Origin: Trichosporon coremiiforme
Lineage: Eukaryota; Basidiomycota; Tremellomycetes; Trichosporonales; Trichosporonaceae
NCBI GenBank assembly: GCA_039545355.1
Contig: BCJJ01000006.1
Coordinates: 1,364,001 to 1,428,000, forward strand
Length of the DNA stretch: 64,000 nucleotides
Reading direction: 5' to 3'
The notes under the pieces are model-generated. The model was not told the origin of the DNA. It worked only from the letters and a program-made list of their open reading frames with translations, and ran no database searches. Position 1 is the stretch's first letter. Each line of letters begins with the position of its first letter. Positions 10,104 to 22,497 of the stretch are shown one piece after another. Made by a program: the position numbers and the translations under genes.

Positions 10104-13100
10104 CTACTTGCCCAGGATGGTTGCCATCTCTCTCTCGTCTGCGGCCACGATCCCGCGTGCGCGCGCCTTCAAGCGCATGTTGCGGTCGAACGTGATGAGG
10201 AGCACCTGCGTCGCTTTCTCCTCTGGCGCGGGCATGCCAAGTATGCTACTGCGGTCCTGGAAGTGCCTGGCCTGGAACGCGGCCACGTCGAGAATCAGGT
10301 CGTCCATGCTCTTGCTCGCGTTCTGGATGCTAGCCTTGAAGTCGAGGTGCTCGGCGCGGATGAGCAGGTCGGTCAGGTAATTGCCGCGCGTCGTCTGGAT
10401 CTTGAGCGTGAGCGCATGCGTACGGATGCGCGACTCTAAGTATCCGACGGCGCTGGAGGCTTCGCTGCCGAGCGGGGGCGGGTTGCGGCTGAGGCCGTCG
10501 AGCTCGGTCACGACGGGCAGAGGAACGATGGCACTCCACTGCCCGCCCTCCACCAGGCGCGCGAAGAGCGACAGGGAGCCGAGCAGCACGTTTGTATCGA
10601 AGACCAGGATCGTGTACCCGGGCACGATGCGGTGCGTGCTCTTCGGGGCGCGCGTCTTGCGACCGCCACTGCGCTGGCCCGGGGGCAGCTTGAGCACCGA
10701 GCGCAGGTGGCGCCGCTGCTCGCGCACGACGGCGAGCGCAGGGTCGTCGTCGTCGCTGTCCGAGAGTTCCTCTGTGTCCTTTGGCCGGCGGGCGAGCCAC
10801 GCGTCTGCCTCGGCCTTCTCGCGCGCACGCTGCGCCTCCTGCGCGTCGATGACTTGTGCGAGTACGCCGCGGATCTCGACACGCCCGTCCTCGATGGCGA
10901 ACCCTTCGACATGCGCTGCAAGCACGCCCGCGGCCCACGCCAGACGGCGGCGCCGCCTCTCGTTCACGGCGAGGGGGCCGTCGGTCTGGTCCGCCGCTTC
11001 GTCCTCGACGACGCCTTCATTCAGGTCCAGCCCCGAGTCAAAGTTGGCTAGGAGCACGTCCATCTCGCTCTGGAACCGCTCGCCGGAGCGGGGCACTGCA
11101 GGCCCACCGGACGAGCCGCGCGAGTTCGATTTGGTCTTCCAGAACCCGCGCTCGTAGACCCGACGGCCGATCCACTCCATACCACGCATCATCCAGTCTT
11201 CTGGCAGAGGCGCGGGCGTCACGAGCCGCGTTTCCTCCCGTAGCTCCAACCCTTGGCTGTTCAAAAACTCGGCGAGGTGCCGCCACGGAATCGACGTGAC
11301 GAGTGGTGCGCCCGCCGCGGGGTGCCGGAAGATTGTCGCAAGGAACGTCAGGAGGATCGTGAGGTACGGGTTCAGTACCTGGTACAGGCCCTGCTGCCGG
11401 AAAGGGTGCTTGAAGACAAAGTCGAGGACTGTAAATGCGAGCTCGAGCGCGTGCGTGAACGTCGCGGGAGGAGGGCCGTCGGAGAACACCGGCGGCTCCT
11501 CGACGGGTTCAGGTGCTTGGGACGCGTCGTCTTCGCCGTCCGGCTCCGTCTGTTCCGCGATTCCGTCGGCGATATGTTGCCGTCTGCGCGCAGCTCCCTC
11601 CTGCGCGAGCGCCTTGCGGATCGGCCCGCTCTCGGCTCCGTACTGCAGCATCGCAGTCAGATTCACGACGCCCATGGGCAGCCAGTCGACCTGCGTCACG
11701 CACGCCTTGCGGCTGACGCCGTCCAGGTTCGCGTCCTCCTCGAGTCGCTCCATGAAGCGCGACATAACTGTTGAAAAGTCGTCGAGCTGGATCTTCGTGA
11801 ACAGCATCCCGTGCAGTCGCACGAACAGGTCCATCGCCGTCGCCTCCGGTGCGGAGCGCTGATACTGCAGCGCAGAATCGAATAAGGGCAACACGCTCTC
11901 ACGGCTAGTCTCAAACGGATGTGAGGCGCAGAGACTCTTCGTGAAGTGGTACAGCGCGTGCCCCTCACGTCCTCGTACGTCGCGGCACAGCAGCGCCAGG
12001 TGGTGATGTAGACGCCCTTCGCCCGGCTTCTCGACGATCCCCTTCGCGTACCAGTCTCGGGCGGTGATGCGCCATGTCTCGCGCTCCTCGACGTCCCAGT
12101 TGTCCGCAACCTCCTGTCCGATGCTGGCGCCTGATGGTATTGGCTGCTCGCTGTCCGACCCGTCGCCATCGTCGATCCGCGCCTCCCGCACCTTCTTCTG
12201 CTTGTTGGCGGCATCTTTGCTGTCCCCTTCAGCACACGCGACAGCCATCCGGTACCGCGCCAGATCGCCGAGCGCCTCGATCCACGCAGAACGGAAGGAG
12301 GACAGCATGTCGTCCTCGTACAGGCCATTGTAAAACTGGTAGGCGTAGTAAATAAAGTCGGTCAAGAGATCGTGCGCAATCGCGTTATGGGACATCCACG
12401 CGAAGCGAAGACGCTCCAACAGCAAATGAAAGCCAACCTGCCATAGCCGGACAGGGATGTTATACCTTAGCGGGGACTGGCGGAGACCAGGAGGTACTTG
12501 TGGGTCGAGCGAGATTTTGAGGAAGTGATGGTGGCAGTCAGCGAGCTTCTTGTGCATGCTGACCAGCTCGGCCCATGCGTTGACGTCATTCCGCCGTGAC
12601 GGGTCGTTACGCTCTGCCGGGTCCAGCAGCACGGAGATACCCGCTTCTGGGTCCGAGTCCATCTTGCGGTGCATGCCTCCAAGGCTCTGCTCGAGCGCGC
12701 CAATCTCCTTGTAACTGGCTTTCAGGTAAGCCTTAGCGCCGGAGTCACCTTCTCCACGGCCGCGCTCCCGATCACGCAAGCTCTCGCTCCCTTCGCTGCT
12801 GCGGCTCCCACGACTGCGGGCGTCGGAATTGTTGTGGTGGCGACGACTCGGATGCGAGCTACCCCGTTCACTCCCTTCGCGCCTTCTTCGTCGCTCGCGT
12901 TCCCGGTCCGCCTCTTCCTCCGGCGTTCGATGCGCCGGGGAGGGGCGGCGCAGAACACTCAGCTGCGGAGACGTCGCTGGGTCTGGTGGAGGTCGACCGA
13001 ATTGCACAGGATCATGAAGCGCGGGGTCGAATAGACTGTGATGGCCGGCATTCCTGCCAGTGTTCCTCGAGTCGTCTTGCCGAGGCAGACGGTGTGGAGA

Positions 13101-13607
13101 AGGTGGTAATGGTGGGGCGTCGGGGTCGTACAGATGCCTCCGACCATTCGGCTGGGTTCGTCGGTCGTCACGCGCCGGCGACGGCTGCGGATGTCGTGTG
13201 CTCGACTCGGACCTGCGCGGTACCGGTGGTGCCGAGGGATCATACAGCTGCCTCCGGGAAGTTGAGGCTGAAAGCCCACGATCAAACTCCTTGGAACGGT
13301 CAAGGGGTCGACGGTCTCGATCGTATCTGGATCGGTGTCTGGGCGCAGTCAGTTTCATGTCGTGCGACCCCGCTCTTACCGAGGGGAGGATGGTGCGCTC
13401 CGTTGTCCTCCGACGCTGTCATCTTCGCGTTCATAGTCGTACGTTCTTGGTCTGCCGTTGTCAGCCAACGCCTTCTGATGGAACCTAAACTCACTTTGGT
13501 GGTGGCGGAGGTGGTGCGTTACGTCGATGAATGGAGGGCACTGGAGGAAGAAAGCCTTCGTTGGGGTGCCGCGGCCGCGAGGGACCTGCGGCCGGAGAAG
13601 CGTCCAT
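10104..13607 (-). CDS. SMG6/EST1A-like nonsense-mediated-decay endonuclease (EST1 + PIN)
   Basis: Proposed exons, in minus order: 13607-13495, 13451-13380 and 13338-10104, giving 1139 residues. A long open frame starts at 13358, but its ATG falls inside a 41-nt GTAAGA...CCCAG intron. Splicing to two upstream exons keeps the frame and gives an N-terminus with a poly-Pro run. Residues 1-260 are Arg/Ser/Pro-rich and disordered. An EST1-type helical domain follows (KASYKEIGALEQSLGG, NIPVRLWQVGFHLLLERL). The C-terminus (about 965-1139) is a PIN nuclease with acidic residues in LVFDTNVLL, TELDGL, MDDLILDVA and ITFDRNM. In animals SMG6 cuts nonsense-containing mRNA; yeast EST1 has no PIN domain. The acidic residues suggest an active nuclease. 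Confidence 0.9.
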
Positions 13608-14432
13608 AGGCGACTATTGCTGAGACACAGGTGGGTGAATGGTGATTATGGACACATTATGCCGGCGAGAATGCTGAGAAGAAGGTGGAGTTGTGGGTTC
13701 GACAATAAAGGATCCAAAAGGAACGAAGCGCAAATGACGAGTGGCTGGGTCGATGCGATAGTGGTGGACAGACGAGGCGCACCGAATGTTGTAGGGTACA
13801 GTGATGGGTATGGTTTCGCGGATGGGAAGGAGTAGAAGTGATGGATGCGATGATGGTGATGGTTAAGAGATGATATCGAGGTTGACGAGTGGTCTGGGAT
13901 AATGCGGTATGGGCTGGGCGATCGATCCGGTATCGAGAGCTAACTAACTGCGCGCCGAGGTGACGATTGCGGCGACAGACGACATTGCAGTCTCTGGCTG
14001 CTGCGGAACGCGAAAAGACAGTGAGGGCCTAGGCTGCGGCTGTTGGCCCACTGGCCTCTCTGCCGCCCTTCTGCTTTGGGACCTGGCAATCCTGGGAATG
14101 CGCAAGGGCCAATTTCGCAGCCGCATGTAAACCACGTGGTGACTGCGGCCAGTACTAGTCACTGCCCATGAGTCATTACAAATTTGTTTTGATTTTTGTT
14201 TTCGGCGCGTCCAAAGTCCTAATCGATCTCGGATCCTTTGCGGCACGGGTCGATGGGCCGCCGCTTGGCCGCTTGGCCACTCGGCTGCGCCTGGCGCCTG
14301 ACGCCTGCGTGCGTCTGCCTGAGCCTGCCTCACCGCCGTCGTCACCCGTCACAGCCACCACCAAAAGTCCAACGAGCCTTGTTTGCTTTTCAATTCCGCT
14401 CTTACATCGACCCCTCCTAAAACACGCTCACC
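13608..14432. other. Divergent promoter region between SMG6-like and DnaJ genes
   Basis: About 825 bp separate two divergent start codons. No coding frame is supported. The side next to 14433 has CA/CT-rich leader sequence (about 14380-14432); the side next to 13607 is AG/G-rich on the plus strand, that is CT-rich in the direction of the minus-strand gene. Confidence 0.6.
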
Positions 14433-16245
14433 ATGGCGCCCAAGGACACCATCTACTACGACCTCCTCGAGGTCAAGGTTGACGCCACCCCCATCGAGTA
14501 CGTTTTCTGATCTTGCATGCTTCAGAATCAGTGCGCTGACAGATCTAAACAGGCTTAAGAAGGCTTACCGCAAAGCCGCGATCAAAGTCCGTAGACTCGC
14601 CACTGGACGCGTCAGATTCTTGTCAAGCTAACTCTCCGCAGTGGCACCCCGACAAGAACCCCTCCGCCGAGGCCGAGACCAAGTTCAAGGAGATCGCCGA
14701 GGCCTACCAGGTTCTGTCCGACCCCAACAGCCGTGCATTCTACGACAAGGTCGGCCGGGAAGCCATGAACAAGCCCGAGACCCAGATGGAGGATCCCCAG
14801 GAAATCTTCTCCAAGTTCTTCGGTGGTGGTAAGTGTCTCTCCTTAAAGTTTGACTCTGGAACAGCACTGCGTACTGCACGCCGCCCATACTGGCCGGCGT
14901 CCAGGCGTTGTGCGAATGTGACAGCCAGCTCCCTGCTTCCTAGCGCAATGGCGGCTGGCTGCACGTGCCCCGAACCCTTATGAATGGGAGCGACCAGAGT
15001 GACTGACGCTATCAGAGGCGTTCATGGACTATATCGGCGAGATCGCGCTCGTCAAGGATTTCACCTCGACCATGGATGTTGTTATGACCCCCGAGGAAAA
15101 GGCTGCCATGGAAGAGGCCGCCAAGGCCGAGGAGGCTGCTGACACTCCCTTGTCTGCTGCTGAGATTGGCAAGGCCGCCGATGCCGCTACTGATGGCGCG
15201 GCTGCCGCGGCCGCTGGAACCGCGGCTGCTGGCTCGACTTCCCCTGGCAAGAGCTCCCCCGACGGCAGCACCACCGACCTCACGCAGCACACCGGCAAGA
15301 AGGAGTATAAGGACGTCAAGGGCAAGACGAAGCTTACGCCCGAGCAGAAGGCTAAGCTCGACGAACTCGAGTCCCAGAAGGAGAAGGAGCGCAAGGCCCG
15401 GTACGTCGCGAGCAGCCGCAGTCCCGAGATGTGAACTGACCTACAGTATCGAGGACCTTGTCCAGAAGCTCATTCAGCGTATCCGCCCGTACGTTGACGC
15501 CAAGAACCCGGGAGACGCCAATGACCCCGAGACGAAGGTGTTCGAGCAACGCATCAAGACCGAGGCCGAGGACCTGAAGCTCGAGTCGTTCGGTGTTGAG
15601 CTACTGCAGACGATTGGAGGTGTTTATCTCACTCGCGCTGGCAACTTCATCAAGAGCAAGAAGTTCTTCGGCGGTGGTTTCTTCGGACGGCTGAAAGAGA
15701 AGGGAGGCATGGTCAAGGAGGGCTGGGGTCTTCTCGGATCTGCGTGAGTACACCGGAGCGTTCTTGTGCACGGGAATGCTAATGAGCCCCAGTGTCGGCG
15801 TCCAGACCGCCATGGCTCAGATGGAGAAGCTCGAGGCTGCCGGAACGGCGACGCCGGAGGAGATTGCCGCTCTCGCCGAGGAGCTCAGCGGAAAGATGCT
15901 TCTGACAACGTGGCGTGCTACGCGCTGGGAGGTTATCAACGTAAGTCGATGATGTTCTGTTCAAAAACTGACCTGCAGATCCTTGGCCCTGTTGTCGACG
16001 CCGTGCTGTATGAGCAGGGCATCTCGAAGGACGTTGCGCTCCGTCGTGCCAAGGCGATCATGACGATCGGTGGCATCTTCAAGGCTGTTGAAGCGGACGA
16101 GGACGACGAGGAGCGCCGTGAACTCGAGCGTCTCGTGCAGAACGCCGCCGGCAAGAAGAAGAAGCACCACAAGTCGCGAAAGGGCTCGCCCGCCGCTGAG
16201 CCGTCGACGCCCGCGGCCATCCCCGAGAAGTCCGAGACGGCCTGA
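14433..16245 (+). CDS. DnaJ (Hsp40) protein with C-terminal DnaJ-X domain, Caj1/Djp1 type
   Basis: Seven exons: 14433-14497, 14553-14586, 14642-14828, 15016-15400, 15447-15743, 15793-15940 and 15979-16245. The N-terminal J domain reads [41 protein letters not shown] with an intact HPD, the Hsp70-stimulating motif. After [19 protein letters not shown] comes an Ala-rich, Lys/Glu-rich linker, then the DnaJ-X helical domain ([53 protein letters not shown]). A Lys-rich tail ends the protein. There is no Gly/Phe or zinc-finger region, so it is a type III J protein like yeast Caj1 and Djp1, cytosolic co-chaperones linked to peroxisomal and mitochondrial import. Intron 2 has a weaker GTCCGT donor. 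Confidence 0.93.
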
Positions 16246-17469
16246 TGATGACTTGCTTTCTTCTTGTCCCACTCATGCCTCATTCCTCACGAATCCCATC
16301 ATCTCGCGCCGTGCCAGCGCGAGCCGGCTAGTTTATCCCAATGTTTAGAGTATACCCCAGATAGTTTAGTTATCTGTTCACCGTTTATAGTTCATCTTTC
16401 TTCCGTGTCAGTCGAGCGGTCGATAGACATCGATGTAGGGCACCAATCGGCATCATCAGGCTGCAGGGTCTTATGGATGGATTTAATCCTGTGTTATAGC
16501 GTGTGAGGGTGTCGTCACGTGCGATGTGTCGCAATGATGCGTCCACTGGAACGCCCAGACGTGCAGAGCTCTGTGCATGCACGCCGGTCTTCGAGTTGAC
16601 TCGTGCCGGTTTCACGAGTCCTTGCCCACTGCCACACCCCGCGCCACGAATGATCGATATGCCTGTATGAGCCGTCTCATCTAACTTCAAACGATATTGT
16701 TTGGCCCAGCTTGACCTGTTCCAGCCCTGCGGTGGGTTCTGTCTCTGTCGAGCTCGTGAGGGCCGAGACCAACCTGATTCTCCGCGTGAGCCCTTGCCGC
16801 TCAAGAGTGTGCGGGACGAGCATACGTCCAGGACATTAACCCCCATGACCGGCATCATATCCGACTGGCCGCCCCAGCCTCTGCGTCCCGGGAAGTAGCC
16901 TCTCGACGGTCTTTCGGGGGCTTTCGGATGTGGACGCGGACGTTGCTGTGGTGGGAAACCGGGTTGCCACCGATCACAATGAAGCTCTTCATCGCCAACT
17001 GCCCCCTTCCCCGTCGTTGGAGCGCTGGGACCATGCTCACAACGAACGTACGTTGGGCAGCGACTGGCACCCATCCGTGTCACAGCAGCCGACGTAGCAA
17101 CCAAACAGGCCAGACGACGGCGTGCAGTGTGCCAAACTCATCTTTCTCGATCATGTCACCCGCCATGTCGCCCCAGCCTTTCCCGGGGCTCAGGTCAACC
17201 TAAATGCCCGGTCCCCTCTGCATACCATTGCCCAGTTAGTCTTACGGTTCCTTCCAGGCAGACTGGGCCCTTGTGTCGTCTAAAGGTGTCTTCCTCGCCA
17301 CCAATCGAGGGGTGCAAGCTGCGACAAGTGTGGCACTGCCGCCCAGAAATGCTCCCGCTAGCAACCTCAGTATCACCACAGCAACACCTCATGAAACAAG
17401 TCTACACGTCGTTCTCTCGTGTTCTTTCGATGCATCTCGATGTGCAGAGCTCGCAGAAAGCAAAAAGAC
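16246..17469. other. Gene-poor region
   Basis: No supported gene. A 239-codon minus frame (16385-17104) has no domain, no good start and a composition like its flanks; one short stretch (SFIVIGG) faintly recalls a kelch strand, which is not enough for a call. The tRNA on the minus strand lies next to it. Confidence 0.5.
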
Positions 17470-17549
17470 AGGTCACGACGGGGATCGAACCCGCAATCTC
17501 CTGATTGACGAAATCGTAGTCAGACGCCTTGCCATTGGGCCACGCGACC
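17470..17549 (-). tRNA. tRNA-Arg (anticodon ACG) with an 8-nt intron
   Basis: Read on the minus strand, the acceptor stem GGTCGCG pairs with CGTGACC (one G-U). A short D arm, a five-pair anticodon stem and a T arm (GCGGG TTCGATC CCCGT) complete the cloverleaf. The loop reads CTACGA, then eight extra bases (TTTCGTCA), then A; removing them gives a standard seven-base loop with anticodon ACG. The insert follows position 37, the canonical nuclear tRNA intron site, and its TCGT can pair with the ACGA of the loop, as expected for the intron helix. A T-run at 17464-17460 on the minus strand is a likely Pol III terminator. Confidence 0.93.
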
Positions 17550-17611
17550 TTGGATGATAGTGAGAGTCACCGGATAATTGTGAGAGGCCCGGCAAAAGTA
17601 GGTGTTGGAAA

Positions 17612-17619
17612 TCACGTGA
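17612..17619. promoter_or_regulatory. TCACGTGA palindrome
   Basis: A perfect 8-bp E-box palindrome (the core bound by Cbf1-type bHLH factors in yeasts) lies about 63 bp upstream of the tRNA gene. Identical copies occur upstream of RPN7 (25424) and of DNA2 (60201). Function here is inferred only from the motif. Confidence 0.35.
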
Positions 17620-17870
17620 TCTCTTTCCCACGTGTCTCGCGGCACACTCGGCCCGCACTCCGGTGTTCGACCTCCTGTCAGCACCCTCGTTCTCAATGTT
17701 TCTATTGTTCTAGCTGAGAACATGCTCAACATGCCTCTCACACGCATTCTCGGCGCCGGCCTCGGCGCCCGACACCGTACGACATCCTCCGATAGCCTGC
17801 AGCTAGTCTCTTTGTTCTCTAGCTGCTTGTAGATATATAAGTGGCCATCTGGCCATCCTATGCAACCACA

Positions 17871-18037
17871 TTCTCTGTTGATCAGTTCAAGTCTAGCCAC
17901 CCTACGAGCAACATCGTTGCTTGGGCCCCGGGCAGTCTAGATTTCTACAAGTAGGTCTTCGGAACGTACCCCACGGAGCAGCTCTACGCGCTGACAGGCA
18001 TGACGTGGGAGGACTTACTCGGGATTAGAGTGGCATT
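17871..18037 (+). pseudogene. Coding-like fragment with an in-frame TAG, ending at a strong splice donor
   Basis: One frame encodes SVDQFKSSHPTSNIVAWAPG, then a TAG at 17952-17954, then VFGTYPTEQLYALTGMTWED and a few more residues. It stops exactly at a GTAAGT donor (18038). A downstream acceptor-like CAG is near 18121. A TATA-like GATATATAAG lies just upstream (about 17831). The amino-acid pattern looks like real protein, but I recognise no family. There is no ATG in frame and no continuing exon, so it may be a degraded gene remnant or chance. Confidence 0.3.
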
Positions 18038-21000
18038 GTAAGTACGAGACTATGGAAAGACCAAGTCACGTGGTCAAGTGGCAAGTGGCACTGACGCGGT
18101 CTTCGCTGTTTTCTGTCGTCAGAGCTGTGAGTCAGAGGCGACAGCCCCTGCTGCCCGCTGGCACGTCGAGGCGACTGGTTATGCCAACGAAGGCATAAGA
18201 AAGGCGGCAGGCTGCGCCCGGTGGTGACAGGGTAGTTAAGCGACACACCTCCTGGTGCGGGATGCGGCATTGTTTGTCACTGTCATACGACCTCTTGTCA
18301 TCCCGGACCGAAGTTCTGTGGCCGTCGTCCGGCACGTTCGGCATGTAGTCTCTCCGAGTCTGGACATGTGATGGAGGGTAGTGCAGCACAGGCCGCGCTT
18401 TCCGGTCATTAAGTGGAACCTGGTCGATGCCGCCGGCAGTGCAGCAGTTGATGCCGGCGGTGGGCGAACGCCGAAGGCCGGGATCGCGGTCGTTGCCCGA
18501 CGCTTAGTCTGCCGCGAATCCTACCGCCGAACGCCACCTCTCAGCCGATGGTGACTACCGAACAGAGGTCGGTATGCCAGAACGAGGAGTCGTCGATACA
18601 TTCCAAGTCGTTAGGTCTGCGTGAGAATGAGTTACGTTCCGAAATGAAGTACTGACAAGCGTTCCTGAGTAAGACGCGTTCGTCAGCGACGATGGCCCCT
18701 CGCCGAGGTCGATAGCGGCCGGCTGTCTCTGCGGTATCCAGTGCCTCAATTACCCCCCTGGAATGCGGTGACCGGAACGGGCATTCATTGCAGTGAGGAA
18801 CGTCTGCGCGGATGCTCTTCTGGAACAAGTGACTTGATGAGTTGGTCCGCCCATTGATCGGGGCTGTCTGGTCGCTGACTGCCTGGAGTCTGTGAGTGAG
18901 CATGGGCACAGCTCCCAATGAGCTGCTCAAATGCCGCCGAGCGTCTGCGGGCCATGGCCATTGTCGCCAGGACTCCCCTGGCTTGTTCAACCACGCAAGG
19001 CGGTGCCGAACACTCTCAGGATCGTTGAAGGGCTGGTTGAGTCCGGACTTCCCGGCTACAGGGCGCCACGCCAGCCGGGGAGACCCAGAGGCGCGAAGTT
19101 GCTGCCAGAGAACTGTCGTAAGCTGGAGGCTGGGTGGATCCCATCGGTGGAGAATGTCTGGGGGTTTGGGTAAGGCGCCCGAGCGAGCCTCGAAACTGTG
19201 AACCTGCCACATCCCAGTCGCATGGGGGTCTCTCATTACTGAAGACGTCAAGGCCGGGCAGGAGATGGGCAGCGGCCACTCGTCCGAGTGACCAGCATCA
19301 CAGTGATGAAGAGTGAGGTCAATAGATTAAGAGCCCGCAGCCTGCACCCTCGGTCTTGAGGCGAACTGCCACAACAGGCGATCTGTGGCTCCTGACCCCT
19401 GTGACTGCGGCGCCTTCCGCAGGTTCCACTTCCCGGATCGAACGACCCACGCTGTACAGGCGTGCAGACCCGCGCAGCCGGGTTACACGGGCTGTGATGT
19501 CAACTAGGGTGAGTGTCAGTGGTGCCGCTTTCGATGTCAGACGAACAAGTGCCGCAGCCAATATTGGCGTCGGCTCCACTGACGCTGAATCAGGTGCCCT
19601 TCGACTGGGCGTTCAAGACGGCGGCCACTGTGCGGAACATGGCGACCTCCTACGTCCGAGTAGGCCGCGCCGCAGCGGTCGGTGAGGAGTGAGGATGAGT
19701 CAGATCTCAGTACACGCAGAAAGCAACAGTACATGCACCCAGATGGGCGCCAGACACATCGCCAAACGTGGAGGCAATTGCCAACGGATTGCATGCACTC
19801 GCCTGTGTGCCCGTAGTAGATCAGGACCTCAACGTCTGAAGCTGATTGTTGCTCGTGGCTGACTATACGGTAGGTCATCGGCCGATACACCTTGGAAGAA
19901 GTAGCCTGTTGTTATGAGTGCCACTGTCAACCAGGTTGGCGCCGATTCCAAGCCCCGGGACCGGAGCTGCACCGCATCCTCGCAACAGGGTAAAGAACAG
20001 GTAAGGCAAGAGGAGACGACCGGCATAACGAGCCGGCTTATGGCGGTTTGTAGCGAGTGCGACCACGGAGCTAGGAGCGCCGCACTTCCACGGCTGAGCC
20101 GAGGTTTGCCGTTGCGGGCAAAGTCCGCCGCTCGTCGCAAACTGCTTTCGCCACTGTCGCCTTTGTGCCGGAAACGTCCATCACAGACCTCTGATGACGA
20201 GAACAATACGTGCAACAAGCTCAGCACATTATGAGCCGATATCACGGTGCCCAGGGGCGACGACAGCCTGAGTTACGGCTCCGGGCCGGTTCCGAACGGG
20301 CTTTGCGCCATGTCATACTCAGCGCCCGATTCCATCCGGACAATGCTGGGGCTATTCCTCTGTATCTGGGGAATGCCAAAGTCGCACACCGATCTTGCTT
20401 CAGGACATCGCCAGAGCTGGGGTACCAGGACATTCAGACAGGGATGTTTGGTGTAGAGGAATGGTATGGGGTGGTGACTGTAATTTGAGATCGCCGCAAT
20501 GCCGCTAGACACCGAAGAGATTCTCACATCCGACCACGGCGTGAACGACCTCACATCCCTGCGGTGGGCAGATTGTGAGTGTCGATGCTTGAAACTCAGC
20601 ATCTGCCCTCCAGGTGTAGTGCATGTGCAGCAGAGACATCCCAACAGTTGGGGTCCCTGTGGTTAGAGATCGTCAAGGCGAGTTAGTCATCGGCAGACAA
20701 CCCGACCGGAAAGTTGGAGAGAACGTCAAAGAGTTTGACAGCTGCCCGGTGACCAACGATGCAGTGCAAAGAAGCGGAGCAAGTACCGCCTGCAGAATTC
20801 GTAGCTCTGCAAGAACCACGGACAGGTGACCAGTGCCGCCCTCGTTACGACGAAGGAGTACGAAGTTGGCGCAACCTCCGGAGCGCGGAGGAGAACAGAT
20901 GGCCAGATTGTCACTCCCGGTATGCACACCGGCACGCCCGGTACACAGAGTTTGAGCACTGGAGTATACGACCGCCCCAGCTGATCAACGGGCGCAGGAT

Positions 21001-22497
21001 GGTCCGCAACGCCCGCTGCGGACTGAGCACCGCCGGTCCTGGTCATGCGAAGACTTGGCATGGGGCGGTTGTTGACAGTGACACCGAGACGATCTCTACG
21101 CCGATACGGAGCACAGAATTGCAGGGTTACAGAAAGAGGGGAAAGCCATGATTGTCAGCACAAGTTTGAGGGCAGTGCCACAGCAGGCGGGGAGGGTGAA
21201 GCTACCAGGGCAGTGAGTCTGATACTACGCGGGGGATCCGACCGATGTCCAGAAGCGTCTTCTTGGCAGGAGAAGAACAAGGATCGCCGGACAGGCAGGC
21301 ACCAGTCGACCCGCCTGTCAATCAGTCATCCGTCAGTGTGCCGGGCCGTTGAATCGTATTCAAGTGCCACCAGGCGTGCTAGTGAGAGTGTCAGCGGGCG
21401 TCAGTGGGGCTGAATGAGTCCGGGGTGAGTCACGATCAGCGACGTCAGGACCGACGAGTGCAGCAGTCCAGAACGTGTCCGTGACGAGGACGATTCAGCA
21501 ATGTGCATTCCCAGCACACATTCACGCCGTGTCTGAATCGCTCTCCGTGATTCACACTTCCACGCATCCCCGCCCCCACGACTATGAGTATTCGTGAGCG
21601 CCACAAGATGCTTGTCAGCGATGTCATGTAATCGCGTCTGCGTCGAGGCGCTGAATGGAGCCGCCGACCGCTCGCTACGCAAGCTGTCCCGTATCGAGAG
21701 TGAATACGATTCGATATCAGACGTCTTTCGGGCTTGTGTCGTCGCTGCAAGGAAGCAGTCCCGGGTGACAAGATTACGACGTCCCACTGTTACGTGTGTT
21801 ACGAAAGGCCAAGGCGAGGTCTCCCAGCGGCCCAGCGTTAGGTCCCAACCAGAAGAACCGACCCGTTTTCGGCCCAGACATCTGCTCCCATACGAGGGCG
21901 GGCCTGGGACCTGTCAGAACCTTAATATGCGTATGGAGGTCGTTTTTCTATTCGGCATCCCGAAATGGACATTTTCTGCTGTATCTCGGACATGCATACG
22001 ATGACGATAGAATGCACACGCTACCGCTCGCTTGCATGTTTGCTTACTTTGCATGAAAAAGGCAGTCCAAGAAAGAGGTTGGCGATGAAACTGCGCGAAC
22101 ACGAGACGCGAAAGGAAGAGTGCGTCGCCCCCCCCCGCAGGTCTGGCCGAACAGTCTGACATTGTGCCTTGCCAGACGCGTCATGATCGTTCCCATACCG
22201 CGAGGGACCCGCGAAGTGCCGATACTTTCGACGGCTGATTTTACATACATACAGGTCGGTAAGTCATGCGCGTCCAAAGTCAATGCACATGCTAACATAC
22301 TCTCTCCTACATTCGCAAATACAGCACCAACTACCTTGAAGGCGTTTTCTGTGAGTTTCTGCATGCTGGGTCCGCTGACGAGCAGTCATTGTCCCTTACT
22401 TTGTTATCACTCTTGCCTACCTCGTGTAGACAGGCACATCACCACATCAGTGATTCGTATACAAAGCTTTCGTTATCACATTGCGCTCCAGATGAAT
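18038..22497. other. Gene-poor region with scattered coding-like fragments
   Basis: About 4.5 kb without a supportable gene. The best fragment starts with ATG at 20499 in good context (GCAATGCC), encodes about 25 residues (MPLDTEEILTSDHGVNDL...) and ends at a GTGAGT donor (20575). A 39-nt putative intron leads to an exon at 20614 that reaches a TAG at 20684. The same frame continues after two stops for about 130 codons (20759-21151). Other frames (20210-20488 plus, 18541-19251 minus) show no domains. These could be relics of genes or transposons. Confidence 0.4.

Noticed and set aside
16385..17104. 239-codon minus-strand frame with a kelch-like SFIVIGG
   Set aside because: One weak strand is not a domain; start context and codon use are poor.
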